A DNA stretch of 44,112 nt from Chlamydiota bacterium (lineage in GTDB: Bacteria > Chlamydiota > Chlamydiia > Chlamydiales > JABDDJ01), in assembly GCA_013287645.1 (NCBI GenBank), contig JABDDJ010000017.1:1-44112 (forward strand). Direction: 5' to 3'. The position numbers and the translations under genes were made by a program. Below are positions 34,261 to 41,772 of the stretch, one piece after another; the stretch's first letter is position 1, and the number at the start of each line of letters is the position of its first letter. The notes under the pieces are model-generated. The model was not told the origin of the DNA and ran no database searches. It saw only the letters and a program-made list of their open reading frames with translations.

Positions 34261-34333
34261 AAATTAAACGCAAAGGCGCAAAGCCGCAAAGATAAGTTTT
34301 TTCTTTGCGGCTTTGCGCCTTTGCGTTTAATTT
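34261..34333. repeat. GCAAAG palindrome, copy B
   Basis: Perfect 31-base arms (34261-34291 and 34303-34333) around an 11-base loop. The right arm contains the stop codon of the phosphoglucomutase gene (34327-34329). On the minus strand it would form a very stable hairpin at the end of that transcript, before the kinase gene. Confidence 0.92.
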
Positions 34334-36048
34334 AGAAGTTGACGGATAGAGTCGAGGAGGTCTTTGAGTTCTTGAGGTGTGGCGTTGGTCAGGGCGGCGT
34401 AGACCTTTATTTTAGGTTCGGTGCCGGAGGGTCTGACAATGACTTTACCATCGTTTTCTAGGCGGAAAATCAGCACATCTGACATGGGGAGAGTGGAATT
34501 AGGTGCGGGTTTTAGGTAATCTTCTACGGCGAGGACTTTGCGTCCATGGAATTGTGTGGGGAGCTTAGTTCTGAGCAGAAGCATCGCCTTTTCCATGCTC
34601 TCTTTTCCTTCTTTAGTTTCTGGATAGGAAATGGATAATAATTCTTCGGTATAGTGGCCATACTGATCGTAGAGCTTCTCAAGTAAATCAATTAGTGTTT
34701 TACCTTCTAGTTTAGCTTGCAAGGCGACTTCTGCGATGAGTGCGCAACTAATAATGGCATCTTTGTCTCTTACAAAGGTTCCAAAAAGATATCCATAAGA
34801 TTCTTCTGCTCCAAACAGATATGTATAGGCATCTGCTGGATTATTTTCCCATTGACGTATCTTCTCGACAACATACTTAAAGCCGGTTAAGACCTCAAAG
34901 CAAGTGACATTATATTTTTTCGCTATGGCCTTAAAGAGATCTGTAGTGGTAATGGACTTGACGCAGGCTCCTTTTGGAGGGAGTCGGTTCTGTTTGGATA
35001 AGCCTTCCAAAATATGATGTAGGCATAAACATGCGATCTGATTTCCGTTCAACAGATGAACCTTATCCTGATGGAGCACTGCTACACCCACTCGGTCTGC
35101 ATCGGGGTCGGTCGCTAAAAAGATATCTCCATAATCGCGTTTAAGCTGTGCCATGCCAAGCTCCATAGCAGCGGGATCTTCGGGATTAGGTAGTTTTACG
35201 GTTGGAAATCGTCCGTCTGGTGTGGCCTGTTCTTTAACGACTTCGACATCGGTAAATCCCCAGCGATGGAGCGCTTCTGGTGCGAGGGTAATGCCTGTTC
35301 CATGAAAAGGGCTGTAGATAACTTTCAGCTTATTTCCAAAGCGTCGGTTTTCGTCGGGATGGAGTTGTAGAGATGTCATAGCAGCTAAATAGGCAATATC
35401 TATCTCTGTACCTTCAATGATTATCAAAGGATTATTTAACGAGGGAACGCTTTTTACTTTGCTGGGCGAAGTCACTTTTTCTACTTCTGCCATAATACCT
35501 TTGTCGTGGGGTGGCAGTACCTGAGCGCCATCATTCCACGAAACTTTATAGCCATTGTAGGCTGGGGGATTATGGGAGGCTGTAATCATGACTCCTGCGG
35601 TGCATCCTCTGAGGCGTACACCAAAAGAAACGAGTGGTGTGGGGCGTAGGTCTTGAAAGAGATGGGCTTCGATGCCATTGCCTGCAAAGACTTTTGCTAC
35701 CTCTTCGGCAAATAATTTTGAGTTTTCTCTCGAATCGTAGCCGATCATCGCTCGATGGTTTTTTAGCTCTTTGGGTACGGGCTGTTTAAGAATATAGTTA
35801 GCTAGTCCTTGTGTGGCTGCGCGTACGGTGTAGACATTCATGCGGTTTGAGCCTATGCCCATGAGTCCGCGCATACCGCCAGTACCAAAGTGTAGATGAG
35901 TATAAAAGGCATCCACAAGTTTTTCTGGATCGGATTGAAGCCAGTCGCGAATAGTCTGTTTTGTCTTAGGATCGTAGTCTTCATCAAGCCAGGAATGGAT
36001 ATTTTTCTTGGTAGTTGGATCCATATTTTCAACAGATTTTGTGGTCAT
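34327..36048 (-). CDS. Phosphoglucomutase/phosphomannomutase family enzyme
   Basis: 573 residues with all family sites in order: FGTGGMRGLMGIG at the N-terminus, active-site phosphoserine loop TASHNPPAYNGYK, metal-binding DPDADRVG, sugar-binding GAEESYGYL and phosphate-binding RPSGTEPKIK. Length fits the bacterial PgcA-type alpha-phosphoglucomutases, which interconvert hexose 1- and 6-phosphates for glycogen and nucleotide-sugar synthesis. The stop lies inside palindrome copy B. It starts two bases after the upstream cysteine-cluster gene and so is probably cotranscribed with it. Exact sugar preference cannot be read from sequence. Confidence 0.94.
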   Translation of the reverse strand: MTTKSVENMDPTTKKNIHSWLDEDYDPKTKQTIRDWLQSDPEKLVDAFYTHLHFGTGGMRGLMGIGSNRMNVYTVRAATQGLANYILKQPVPKELKNHRAMIGYDSRENSKLFAEEVAKVFAGNGIEAHLFQDLRPTPLVSFGVRLRGCTAGVMITASHNPPAYNGYKVSWNDGAQVLPPHDKGIMAEVEKVTSPSKVKSVPSLNNPLIIIEGTEIDIAYLAAMTSLQLHPDENRRFGNKLKVIYSPFHGTGITLAPEALHRWGFTDVEVVKEQATPDGRFPTVKLPNPEDPAAMELGMAQLKRDYGDIFLATDPDADRVGVAVLHQDKVHLLNGNQIACLCLHHILEGLSKQNRLPPKGACVKSITTTDLFKAIAKKYNVTCFEVLTGFKYVVEKIRQWENNPADAYTYLFGAEESYGYLFGTFVRDKDAIISCALIAEVALQAKLEGKTLIDLLEKLYDQYGHYTEELLSISYPETKEGKESMEKAMLLLRTKLPTQFHGRKVLAVEDYLKPAPNSTLPMSDVLIFRLENDGKVIVRPSGTEPKIKVYAALTNATPQELKDLLDSIRQLLN

Positions 36049-36049
36049 A

Positions 36050-36514
36050 CTACTCTTCTTGTGGATGGTTGTTAGTATATACTTCTAGCTGTGCATCGAT
36101 TTCTTGTTGCGAAACCTTGGGAGCATCGGAGCGGATTCCTTCACAATGGTAGGCAGTCTCTTGCCAGCGTTCAGGTGATTCCACTAGCTCGGGCCACCAG
36201 GGATAAGTGCTGCATTGAATGGGTCGTACGGGATAGATCTTGCACTTTTTTCCTTCTAAAAAAATGCAATCAAAATTACCAGCTTTTTCTAGCAACGAGT
36301 AGCGATTTCCTACTTTTCGTAAATATTTTTTAGAAAATTCCTCTAAGGGAATTTTTAAGTAATCGGAAATCGCTTGGATATCTGCCTCAGAAACCCAGAC
36401 ATACCCAGGCGATCCAGTGCAGCATTGACCACATCCAGTGCATTCAAAGCGTAGCCCCTCCTTATACCAGGGGCTTGTATCAGAATTAAAAAGAGGAAGA
36501 GAACTTTTACTCAC
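36050..36514 (-). CDS. YkgJ-type cysteine-cluster protein
   Basis: 154 residues starting at GTG 36514. The family signature CTGCGQCC (CxxCxxCC) is near the N-terminus, followed by CIFLEGKKCKIYPVRPIQCSTYPWW and a late Cys (AYHCEGI), giving the usual zinc or iron-sulfur ligand set of UPF0153/YkgJ proteins, whose function is not established. The GTG lies inside the end of the small upstream reading frame (GTGAGTAA), so translation is coupled. The phosphoglucomutase gene follows after one base. Confidence 0.9.
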   Translation of the reverse strand: MSKSSLPLFNSDTSPWYKEGLRFECTGCGQCCTGSPGYVWVSEADIQAISDYLKIPLEEFSKKYLRKVGNRYSLLEKAGNFDCIFLEGKKCKIYPVRPIQCSTYPWWPELVESPERWQETAYHCEGIRSDAPKVSQQEIDAQLEVYTNNHPQEE

Positions 36515-36626
36515 GATCTTTCATGATTTGGCGAATTCCTGCGACAACAAAAAGGAGGAGAAACACTATGCAGATAATTCCGACAACACCTGCCTCAACC
36601 TGTAAGCTTCCAGCGATAGAAATCAT
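36507..36626 (-). CDS. 39-residue membrane peptide overlapping the ykgJ-like start
   Basis: ATG at 36626 reads MISIAGSLQVEAGVVGIICI, then VFLLLFVVAGIRQIMKDRE and TAA at 36507-36509. It is one transmembrane helix with a basic cytoplasmic-type tail. The last codons overlap the GTG start of the cysteine-cluster gene by eight bases, the kind of overlap seen in coupled genes. It has no clear Shine-Dalgarno. Real coding is likely but not proven; it may serve mainly to bring ribosomes to the GTG. Confidence 0.5.
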   Translation of the reverse strand: MISIAGSLQVEAGVVGIICIVFLLLFVVAGIRQIMKDRE

Positions 36627-36652
36627 AGAATAACTAATATTAATTTCTATGT

Positions 36653-36692
36653 TATAATAGAGTCTAAGGAGATTATTAGCTATCTCCTTTTT
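36653..36692 (+). promoter_or_regulatory. Promoter -10 and terminator-like hairpin leader of the 61-aa gene
   Basis: TATAAT at 36653-36658 is followed by the hairpin AAGGAGAT / ATCTCCTT (36666-36673 and 36682-36689) and a T-rich run, all before the AGGAGG Shine-Dalgarno at 36717-36722. The hairpin would be at the very 5' end of the RNA, so it could attenuate transcription or stabilise the message. The -35 is poor. Confidence 0.45.
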
Positions 36693-36727
36693 ATATATTC
36701 TAATCCGGGGAAACCCAGGAGGATCTT

Positions 36728-36913
36728 ATGAAAGATGCCATCCACCATCTCAAACAAATTCAAAAAAAAATAATTCAAGATAGTCGAAAAGATTGGCCAA
36801 GAAGCAATGATAAATCCTCAAAAGTAGAAAAAAATAACGGGATGGATAATGAAGCTGCGCGTAATAGCATGGCTTCGGGAGAGTATGGCTTAGCTAAAAA
36901 CAGAGCTAAATAA
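36728..36913 (+). CDS. 61-residue basic hydrophilic protein, unknown
   Basis: A strong AGGAGG five bases before the ATG and a TATAAT upstream support expression. The protein is rich in Lys, Arg, Asn and Ser, with a helical start (MKDAIHHLKQIQKKIIQD) and GLAKNRAK at the end; there is no signal peptide and no known family. It might bind nucleic acid given its charge, but that is a guess. It shares its leader style with the next small gene. Confidence 0.65.
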   Translation: MKDAIHHLKQIQKKIIQDSRKDWPRSNDKSSKVEKNNGMDNEAARNSMASGEYGLAKNRAK

Positions 36914-37017
36914 TAAGTGTAACTCCAAAAATACTCTTTATAGGTTTTTGTGTGCTGAATTTTTCCTAGGATATGCACTAGTTTTTTTAATATCTATTAA
37001 AATAATTAGTTATATAT

Positions 37018-37062
37018 TATAATAAATCTTAAGAAGAGATCCTTAATTAAGGAGGTCTTTTT
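37018..37062 (+). promoter_or_regulatory. Promoter -10 and SD-sequestering hairpin leader of the 98-aa gene
   Basis: TATAAT at 37018-37023, then a palindrome TCCTTAATTAAGGA (37040-37053) extended by AGA/TCT, whose right arm contains the AAGGAGG Shine-Dalgarno, followed by five T and the ATG at 37065. The folded form would hide the ribosome site and, with the T run, resembles a terminator. The rest of 36914-37017 holds nothing else that I can see. Confidence 0.45.
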
Positions 37063-37064
37063 CT

Positions 37065-37361
37065 ATGAGTTCTAATGTTAATAACAATTATATTGACCCT
37101 TCAGTGGGCTATTTTGGTAAATCTAATGCAACAGATCCTGTGTTAGGTACGCAAATCAATAACGTGGGTGATATTAAAGAAGCTATTGTAGTCGCTGGTT
37201 TTGCTGGACTTGATAGTGCAAGTAATAATAATCCAAATGATCCAAATAATTCCAGCAGTAGTGGTATATCAAGTCCGCCACCAATCGATCAGCAAAATGC
37301 GGATTATTGGGCCGCTAGAGCACAAAATAGAAACCTGCGTAATGTCAATAACAGGATATAA
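37065..37361 (+). CDS. 98-residue Asn/Ser-rich small protein, unknown
   Basis: Good Shine-Dalgarno (AAGGAGG, nine bases before ATG) and a strong terminator right after the stop support a real monocistronic gene. The protein has low complexity: an Asn-rich start (SSNVNNNYIDPSVGYFGK), a middle DIKEAIVVAGFAGLDSAS, a linker of Asn-Pro-Ser repeats and QQNADYWAARAQNRNLRN at the end. It has no signal peptide or membrane segment. No family recognised. Confidence 0.65.
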   Translation: MSSNVNNNYIDPSVGYFGKSNATDPVLGTQINNVGDIKEAIVVAGFAGLDSASNNNPNDPNNSSSSGISSPPPIDQQNADYWAARAQNRNLRNVNNRI

Positions 37362-37366
37362 TTTTG

Positions 37367-37403
37367 GAGATCGCTTAATTTGTAATTAAGCGATCTCTTT
37401 ATA
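37367..37403 (+). terminator. Rho-independent terminator after the 98-aa gene
   Basis: A 14-bp perfect stem GAGATCGCTTAATT / AATTAAGCGATCTC with a TGT loop (37367-37397), then TTTATATTTT. It starts five bases after the stop codon. Confidence 0.85.
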
Positions 37404-37432
37404 TTTTCTATCTGTACAATTTTTAAGTAAAA

Positions 37433-37511
37433 AATGATTAAACGCAAAGACGCAAAGGCGCAAAGAATTAAATTTTTTCTTTGCGCCTTTGCGTCTTTGC
37501 GTTTAATCATT
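37433..37511. repeat. GCAAAG palindrome, copy C
   Basis: Perfect 33-base arms (37433-37465 and 37479-37511) around a 13-base AT loop. It lies between two convergent genes, 33 bases after the groEL stop, where it could terminate groEL transcripts. Confidence 0.92.
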
Positions 37512-37544
37512 AGTGGGTATGCCTGCCCATCCTGTTCTTTTTTC

Positions 37545-39149
37545 TTACGCTGTCTCTTCTTCGTCTTCTGGAGCTTTTCCAATTAAGACTTCGGTTAAAA
37601 GAATAACAACCGCAGCGGAAGCTGCATGCGTTAATGAGCGTTTAACCACCTTTGCTGGATCAATCACTCCTGCATCAAGAAGGTTTTCGATACGTTCGGA
37701 GATGGCATTAAACCCAAAGTTTTCAGGCTTGTCCTGTAATTCGTAGATCATCACAGAGCCATCATGACCCGAGTTAGCTACAATTTGTTTAAAGGGTGCT
37801 TCACAAGCTTGGAACACAATCTTTGCCCCTAAGGCTTCATCACCTTTCAAATTAAGCTTGTCGATCTCTTTGCGTGCATTAAGCAGAGCAATTCCACCAC
37901 CAGGCACAATGCCTTCTTGCAATGCAGCGCGTGTGGAGTTAAGGCTATCTTCGTACATGGATTTTAATTGTTTCATCTCACTTTCGGTAATGGCTCCGAC
38001 GCGAATAACAGCCACTCCGCCTTTGAGTTTGGCTTTGCGCTCTTCAAATTTTTTCTTCTCGTAATCGCCAGTCGACTTAGAAATTTCATTCTCTATCTGC
38101 TTAACGCGTGCATCGATTTTTGTAGCATCGCCGCCGCCATTAACAATAATAGTACTATCTTTTGAAATGACAATGCGCTCTGCGGTGCCTAAATGAACGG
38201 TATTCACATCTTTCATGTTAATGCCGATCTCGTCGCTGATGACTGATCCGCCAGTAACTACTGCGATATCTTCCAAGAGCGCTTTACGACGGTCTCCAAA
38301 TCCTGGTGCCTTCACAGCAGCCACTTTTAGAGTTCCACGGAGTTTATTAACCACGAGTGTAGAAAGTGCATCACCCTCTACATCTTCTGCGATGATTAAG
38401 AGAGGTTGGGCAGTTGAAGCTGCGCTTTGTAGGATCGGCAGAATTTCGTGCACATTGACCACCTTGCGGTCGATGATCAAGATCTGTGGATTATCTAATA
38501 CGACAGTCATCTTGTCAGCATCTGTGCAGAAGTAAGCGCTTAGATAGCCACGGTCAAACTCCATCCCTTCTGTTTTCTCAATGTATGTAGTGGTGCCTTT
38601 TGCCTCTTCAATGGTGATAACTCCATTTGTACCTGCCTGCTCGACAGCCTCTGCAATCATCTTTCCAATTTCGGTATTTCCTGAAGCGGATACTGTCGCA
38701 ATATTACGTGTAGCCTCGGCATTTTTAATAGGAATAGCATGCTTCTCAATCGATTTAATGATCGCATCAACAGCTTTATCCATACCGCGCTTGAGAAGGG
38801 TAGGGTTAGTTCCTGAAGAAATAAGCTTTATTCCATGAGTCACCAGAGCAGATAAGAGCAGCATCCCTGTTGTTGTTCCATCGCCGCAATTTTCTTTAAT
38901 TTTTTGGACAACCTCTTTAGCCATGCTAACACCCATATTTTCATATTGGTCAGCTAAAGAAATTTCTTTAACGATGCTTGCACCATCATTTGTAATAGAA
39001 GGTGCGCCCCAGCTTTTTTCCAAGCCTACATTGCGTCCTTTTGGACCAAGTGTACAAGAGACAACATCGGCTAGCTTTTTAATCCCTTTAAGCAGTAGTA
39101 GACGGGAATCTTCTTCGAATATCAATTCTTTTGGGTTGGCTGTAGCCAT
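37545..39149 (-). CDS. groEL: Divergent GroEL (Cpn60) chaperonin paralogue
   Basis: 534 residues from ATG 39149, preferred to 39155 because AAGGAG then has proper spacing. Group I chaperonin features: TLGPKGRNV, GDGTTT, AGTNP-like SSGTNPTLLKRG, the ATPase Asp in YEDSLNSTRAA, and IVPGGG. Differences from housekeeping GroEL include SWGAPSITNDGAS, GDGTTTG where Ala is usual, CGDG/CTLG cysteines, and a short acidic tail (APEDEEETA) without GGM repeats. Chlamydiae are known to carry several GroEL paralogues, of which only one pairs with GroES; no groES is present here. It follows nadC by 12 bases, so the two are probably cotranscribed. I infer a specialised paralogue. Confidence 0.93.
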   Translation of the reverse strand: MATANPKELIFEEDSRLLLLKGIKKLADVVSCTLGPKGRNVGLEKSWGAPSITNDGASIVKEISLADQYENMGVSMAKEVVQKIKENCGDGTTTGMLLLSALVTHGIKLISSGTNPTLLKRGMDKAVDAIIKSIEKHAIPIKNAEATRNIATVSASGNTEIGKMIAEAVEQAGTNGVITIEEAKGTTTYIEKTEGMEFDRGYLSAYFCTDADKMTVVLDNPQILIIDRKVVNVHEILPILQSAASTAQPLLIIAEDVEGDALSTLVVNKLRGTLKVAAVKAPGFGDRRKALLEDIAVVTGGSVISDEIGINMKDVNTVHLGTAERIVISKDSTIIVNGGGDATKIDARVKQIENEISKSTGDYEKKKFEERKAKLKGGVAVIRVGAITESEMKQLKSMYEDSLNSTRAALQEGIVPGGGIALLNARKEIDKLNLKGDEALGAKIVFQACEAPFKQIVANSGHDGSVMIYELQDKPENFGFNAISERIENLLDAGVIDPAKVVKRSLTHAASAAVVILLTEVLIGKAPEDEEETA

Positions 39150-39161
39150 AGTCATAACTCC

Positions 39162-40097
39162 TTAATGACGTTTTGAAAAAAATCTCGATAATAGCCCTTT
39201 TTTAGCCTTGACCTGCCCTTCATTAGAGTCCAGTTTTTGCATAGAGAGCCTAAAACCTATATCAAGGGCTTGAATAGACGAGGTGATCGCTCCAATGGCT
39301 ATCCCGTCGACACCTGCTTCTGCATAGGCTAAAGCGGTATCTGGGGTCATTGGAACGGATGATTCTACATAAATTTTTTTACCTGCACCATGTCCTTTCT
39401 GAGCAAACTCAGTAACGTCATCAGGTGACATGCCTAATAATACAATCGCATCTACGGCAGTATTAAGAGCGACATCAAATAGTTCTTCTCGGGAGACTTC
39501 TATTTCAATAACGCTATTAGGATAAGCTTTTTTAGCCATTTCTACGGCTGCTGGTATCGCTTTACTAATCGGAAGGCCCATACAGGCTAAATGGTTGCCT
39601 TTGATAATAAATCGGTCATCAAGTGTAAAGCGATGATTATGCCCTCCACCCATACGAACAGCATATTTTTCCAGCGCGCGTAATCCTGGCAATGTTTTAC
39701 GTGTATCCAAGATAGCGCAGGGATGTCCCGCTACTTTTTTGACATACTCTGCAGTAGTAGAAGCAATTCCTGAAAGATGCTGAAGGAGGTTTAAAGCGCA
39801 GCGCTCACCCGTCATAATCCCGCGAGCAGGGCCTGACACCTCGGCAACGGAAGCGCCAGCTAATTGAAAAGATCCCTCTTTTACAAGTAGTTTTACAGTT
39901 ATCTGTGGGTCAATCTTCTGAAATAATGGCTCTAAAAGTGCAAGTCCGGCGATCAGTCCTTTTTGTTTGATCAGAAAGGTACCTTGGATCATCAAATCTG
40001 CTGGGACGCATGTATTTGTAGTAATATCGCCCTTCTCACCTAGATCTTCGGTAATGGCTAGGGAGAGAATATGATTAATGTCTGACTCTAGCTGCAT
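39162..40097 (-). CDS. nadC: Nicotinate-nucleotide pyrophosphorylase (carboxylating), quinolinate phosphoribosyltransferase
   Basis: 311 residues with NadC hallmarks: EDLGEKGDITT near the N-terminus, GERCALNLLQHLSGIAS, ILDTRKTLPGLRALEKYAV, GGGHNHRF, IKGNH, and a C-terminal half ending in GVDGIAIGAITSS. The enzyme makes nicotinate mononucleotide from quinolinate and PRPP, with loss of CO2. No nadA or nadB is in the window, so quinolinate may come from elsewhere in the genome or from the host. A Lys-rich tail (VKAKKGLLSRFFSKRH) extends beyond the usual end. It is upstream of groEL. Confidence 0.95.
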   Translation of the reverse strand: MQLESDINHILSLAITEDLGEKGDITTNTCVPADLMIQGTFLIKQKGLIAGLALLEPLFQKIDPQITVKLLVKEGSFQLAGASVAEVSGPARGIMTGERCALNLLQHLSGIASTTAEYVKKVAGHPCAILDTRKTLPGLRALEKYAVRMGGGHNHRFTLDDRFIIKGNHLACMGLPISKAIPAAVEMAKKAYPNSVIEIEVSREELFDVALNTAVDAIVLLGMSPDDVTEFAQKGHGAGKKIYVESSVPMTPDTALAYAEAGVDGIAIGAITSSIQALDIGFRLSMQKLDSNEGQVKAKKGLLSRFFSKRH

Positions 40098-40195
40098 ACA
40101 ACGACCATTTATTGTTTGGAAATGAATCTACTATAAACAATAAGGAGGGAAAATAGCAAGTGCTTTAGCAGACGGGTTGATAAATTGCCAAGTTA

Positions 40196-40267
40196 AAATT
40201 AAACGCAAAGGTGCAAAGCCGCAAAGAAAAAATTCTCTTTGCGGCTTTGCGCCTTTGCGTTTAAATT
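40196..40267. repeat. GCAAAG palindrome, copy D
   Basis: 31-base arms (40196-40226 and 40237-40267) with a few mismatches, around a 10-base loop. It lies just after the stop of the FadL-like gene on the minus strand, and before nadC. Confidence 0.9.
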
Positions 40268-40269
40268 AA

Positions 40270-41562
40270 TTAGTAGTTCACACCGAGAGATAGTCCCACT
40301 ACTTCTTTAGTCTGCTTAATATCTACATCACCGCCACCGAATGGCAGTGGAGGAATAGCATTCTTACCCTTGATCAGTCTCTCAAAACCATGCGCATAAT
40401 AAGTGCTTATCTCGATTAGCCCATTGGGGCGCCACGAAAAACCACCCATCACAAAGTTACCTGCAGGATCATGAGTAAGTATGTTAACAGCAGTCTGAGA
40501 TGGCTCTATGGTGCTTTTTGCAAAGCGGCAACCAGCTCGCACAGTCCAAGCGCAGTTGATATCCCAGTCTACACCAAAACGATAAATCCATTGAGAGCGC
40601 CAGCCGAATCCCGCACCCTCTTCATCACCAAGCTTATGAGTAAAGAGATTCGGGAGAAGAGGAGTATGCAAGGAATGAACACGGTTCCAGCCTAGATACT
40701 GTACATCAAAGCTTGCGCTAGCACAGGGGATAAAGCGATAAGTAATTCCCGCAGAAACGATCGGAGGAATCTTTAACAAACCCTTCTGAGCTAAAAATCC
40801 ACGATATTTATGAAAACGCCCCATCGTTGTTGTAGGCTGATAGGCTGCCCCTACACTTAAACAAGGCATGATGTCCCATTTGAAACCTACAGTAAAGTTT
40901 ACACCATGCGCATAATCATACCCCTTATTCGTCACAAAACCAGGATATCTCGAAAAAGAGGGAAGACCTAAAGGAGGATGATCAAGAAATTCAAGACCCT
41001 CTACCTTCAGGCGATGAATCATATAGTTGAAGGAAGCACCTACGCTAAAATTACAGAACTTTACCGCTAAAAGAGGTGAAAATGTCTCGTGGATATATTC
41101 CAGTCCCAAATGAGAAGTGCCTAGCAGCGGAAAATTAGTTCTATATGTTGTCTTGGAGGCATTTCTATTAAAAACCACCAAACCTACTGCCAATTCCCAA
41201 TCACCCCAACATAAATGCTTATTGATTCCAAACTCAGGACAGAAGAAATCTTTTCGATGGTATGCAGGAAAAGTCCCGTTCACATTAGGGATAAAAGGGT
41301 TAAGATTTCCTTTGATCGTAGTGTCACCCTCATCATGAATCCAAGTAACAGCCACATCAAATCTATCGCCTATATCCGTAATGCCTGCAGGGTTATATGC
41401 CCCCGCCATCGCATCTTGAGGGTAAGCGACTCCAACAGCTCCCATACCAGTTGCTTTCACACTGGCAACAAGAGCATCTAACTCATTTGCTGGAGACATC
41501 AGAGAACAGACACATAGTAGAGCCGTCAAGAAGCTCGAACATCTAGGAAAAAACATAGTCAT
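40270..41562 (-). CDS. OmpP1/FadL/TodX-family outer membrane protein
   Basis: 430 residues: signal peptide (about 1-27, SSFLTALLCVCSLMSPANE), then the family opening KATGMGAVGVAYPQDAMAGAYNPAGI, where FadL-like proteins have the N-terminal hatch and the NPAG motif. Long alternating strands follow, ending in an aromatic residue (VGLSLGVNY), the outer-membrane barrel signal. It is rich in Cys for a barrel (for example CFSC-like positions and FCPEFGINKHLCWG), fitting the disulfide-linked chlamydial envelope. Family members move hydrophobic compounds such as long-chain fatty acids. The start may be the first or the third codon (Met-Thr-Met); no clear Shine-Dalgarno. Confidence 0.9.
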   Translation of the reverse strand: MTMFFPRCSSFLTALLCVCSLMSPANELDALVASVKATGMGAVGVAYPQDAMAGAYNPAGITDIGDRFDVAVTWIHDEGDTTIKGNLNPFIPNVNGTFPAYHRKDFFCPEFGINKHLCWGDWELAVGLVVFNRNASKTTYRTNFPLLGTSHLGLEYIHETFSPLLAVKFCNFSVGASFNYMIHRLKVEGLEFLDHPPLGLPSFSRYPGFVTNKGYDYAHGVNFTVGFKWDIMPCLSVGAAYQPTTTMGRFHKYRGFLAQKGLLKIPPIVSAGITYRFIPCASASFDVQYLGWNRVHSLHTPLLPNLFTHKLGDEEGAGFGWRSQWIYRFGVDWDINCAWTVRAGCRFAKSTIEPSQTAVNILTHDPAGNFVMGGFSWRPNGLIEISTYYAHGFERLIKGKNAIPPLPFGGGDVDIKQTKEVVGLSLGVNY

Positions 41563-41606
41563 ACCATCTGAACTTTAGTGGTGATAAAAATAAACTTTTG
41601 TGTCGC

Positions 41607-41720
41607 TTAAAATTCTTCTTCATCGGCCTGGAGGCTAAGCCCAATTCTCTGAGCAAAAGTATTGCAAACATTCCCAACAAATTTAATGAGCCCTATGAAA
41701 AGATACATTAAGTAAAACAT
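41607..41720 (-). CDS. Possible 37-residue membrane peptide
   Basis: ATG at 41720 reads MFYLMYLFIGLIKFVGNVCN, then TFAQRIGLSLQADEEEF and TAA. The shape is plausible (one hydrophobic helix, acidic end), but there is no Shine-Dalgarno and no conserved motif that I know. It lies in the 210-base gap between rsmI and the FadL-like gene, where I see nothing else. Confidence 0.3.
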   Translation of the reverse strand: MFYLMYLFIGLIKFVGNVCNTFAQRIGLSLQADEEEF

Positions 41721-41772
41721 GATACCGTTGTCTTGTAGACACGTATTTCATCGATACAGTATCAAATGGAAA

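Noticed and set aside
37304..37582. 92-residue minus-strand reading frame across the palindrome copy C
   Set aside because: It reads through the palindrome and the terminator of the 98-aa gene and into groEL; it has no Shine-Dalgarno and repetitive composition.
22910..40267. GCAAAG and GGAC repeats as CRISPR arrays
   Set aside because: The direct units are only 7-10 bases, have no unique spacers of regular size, and form inverted arms; no cas genes are present.
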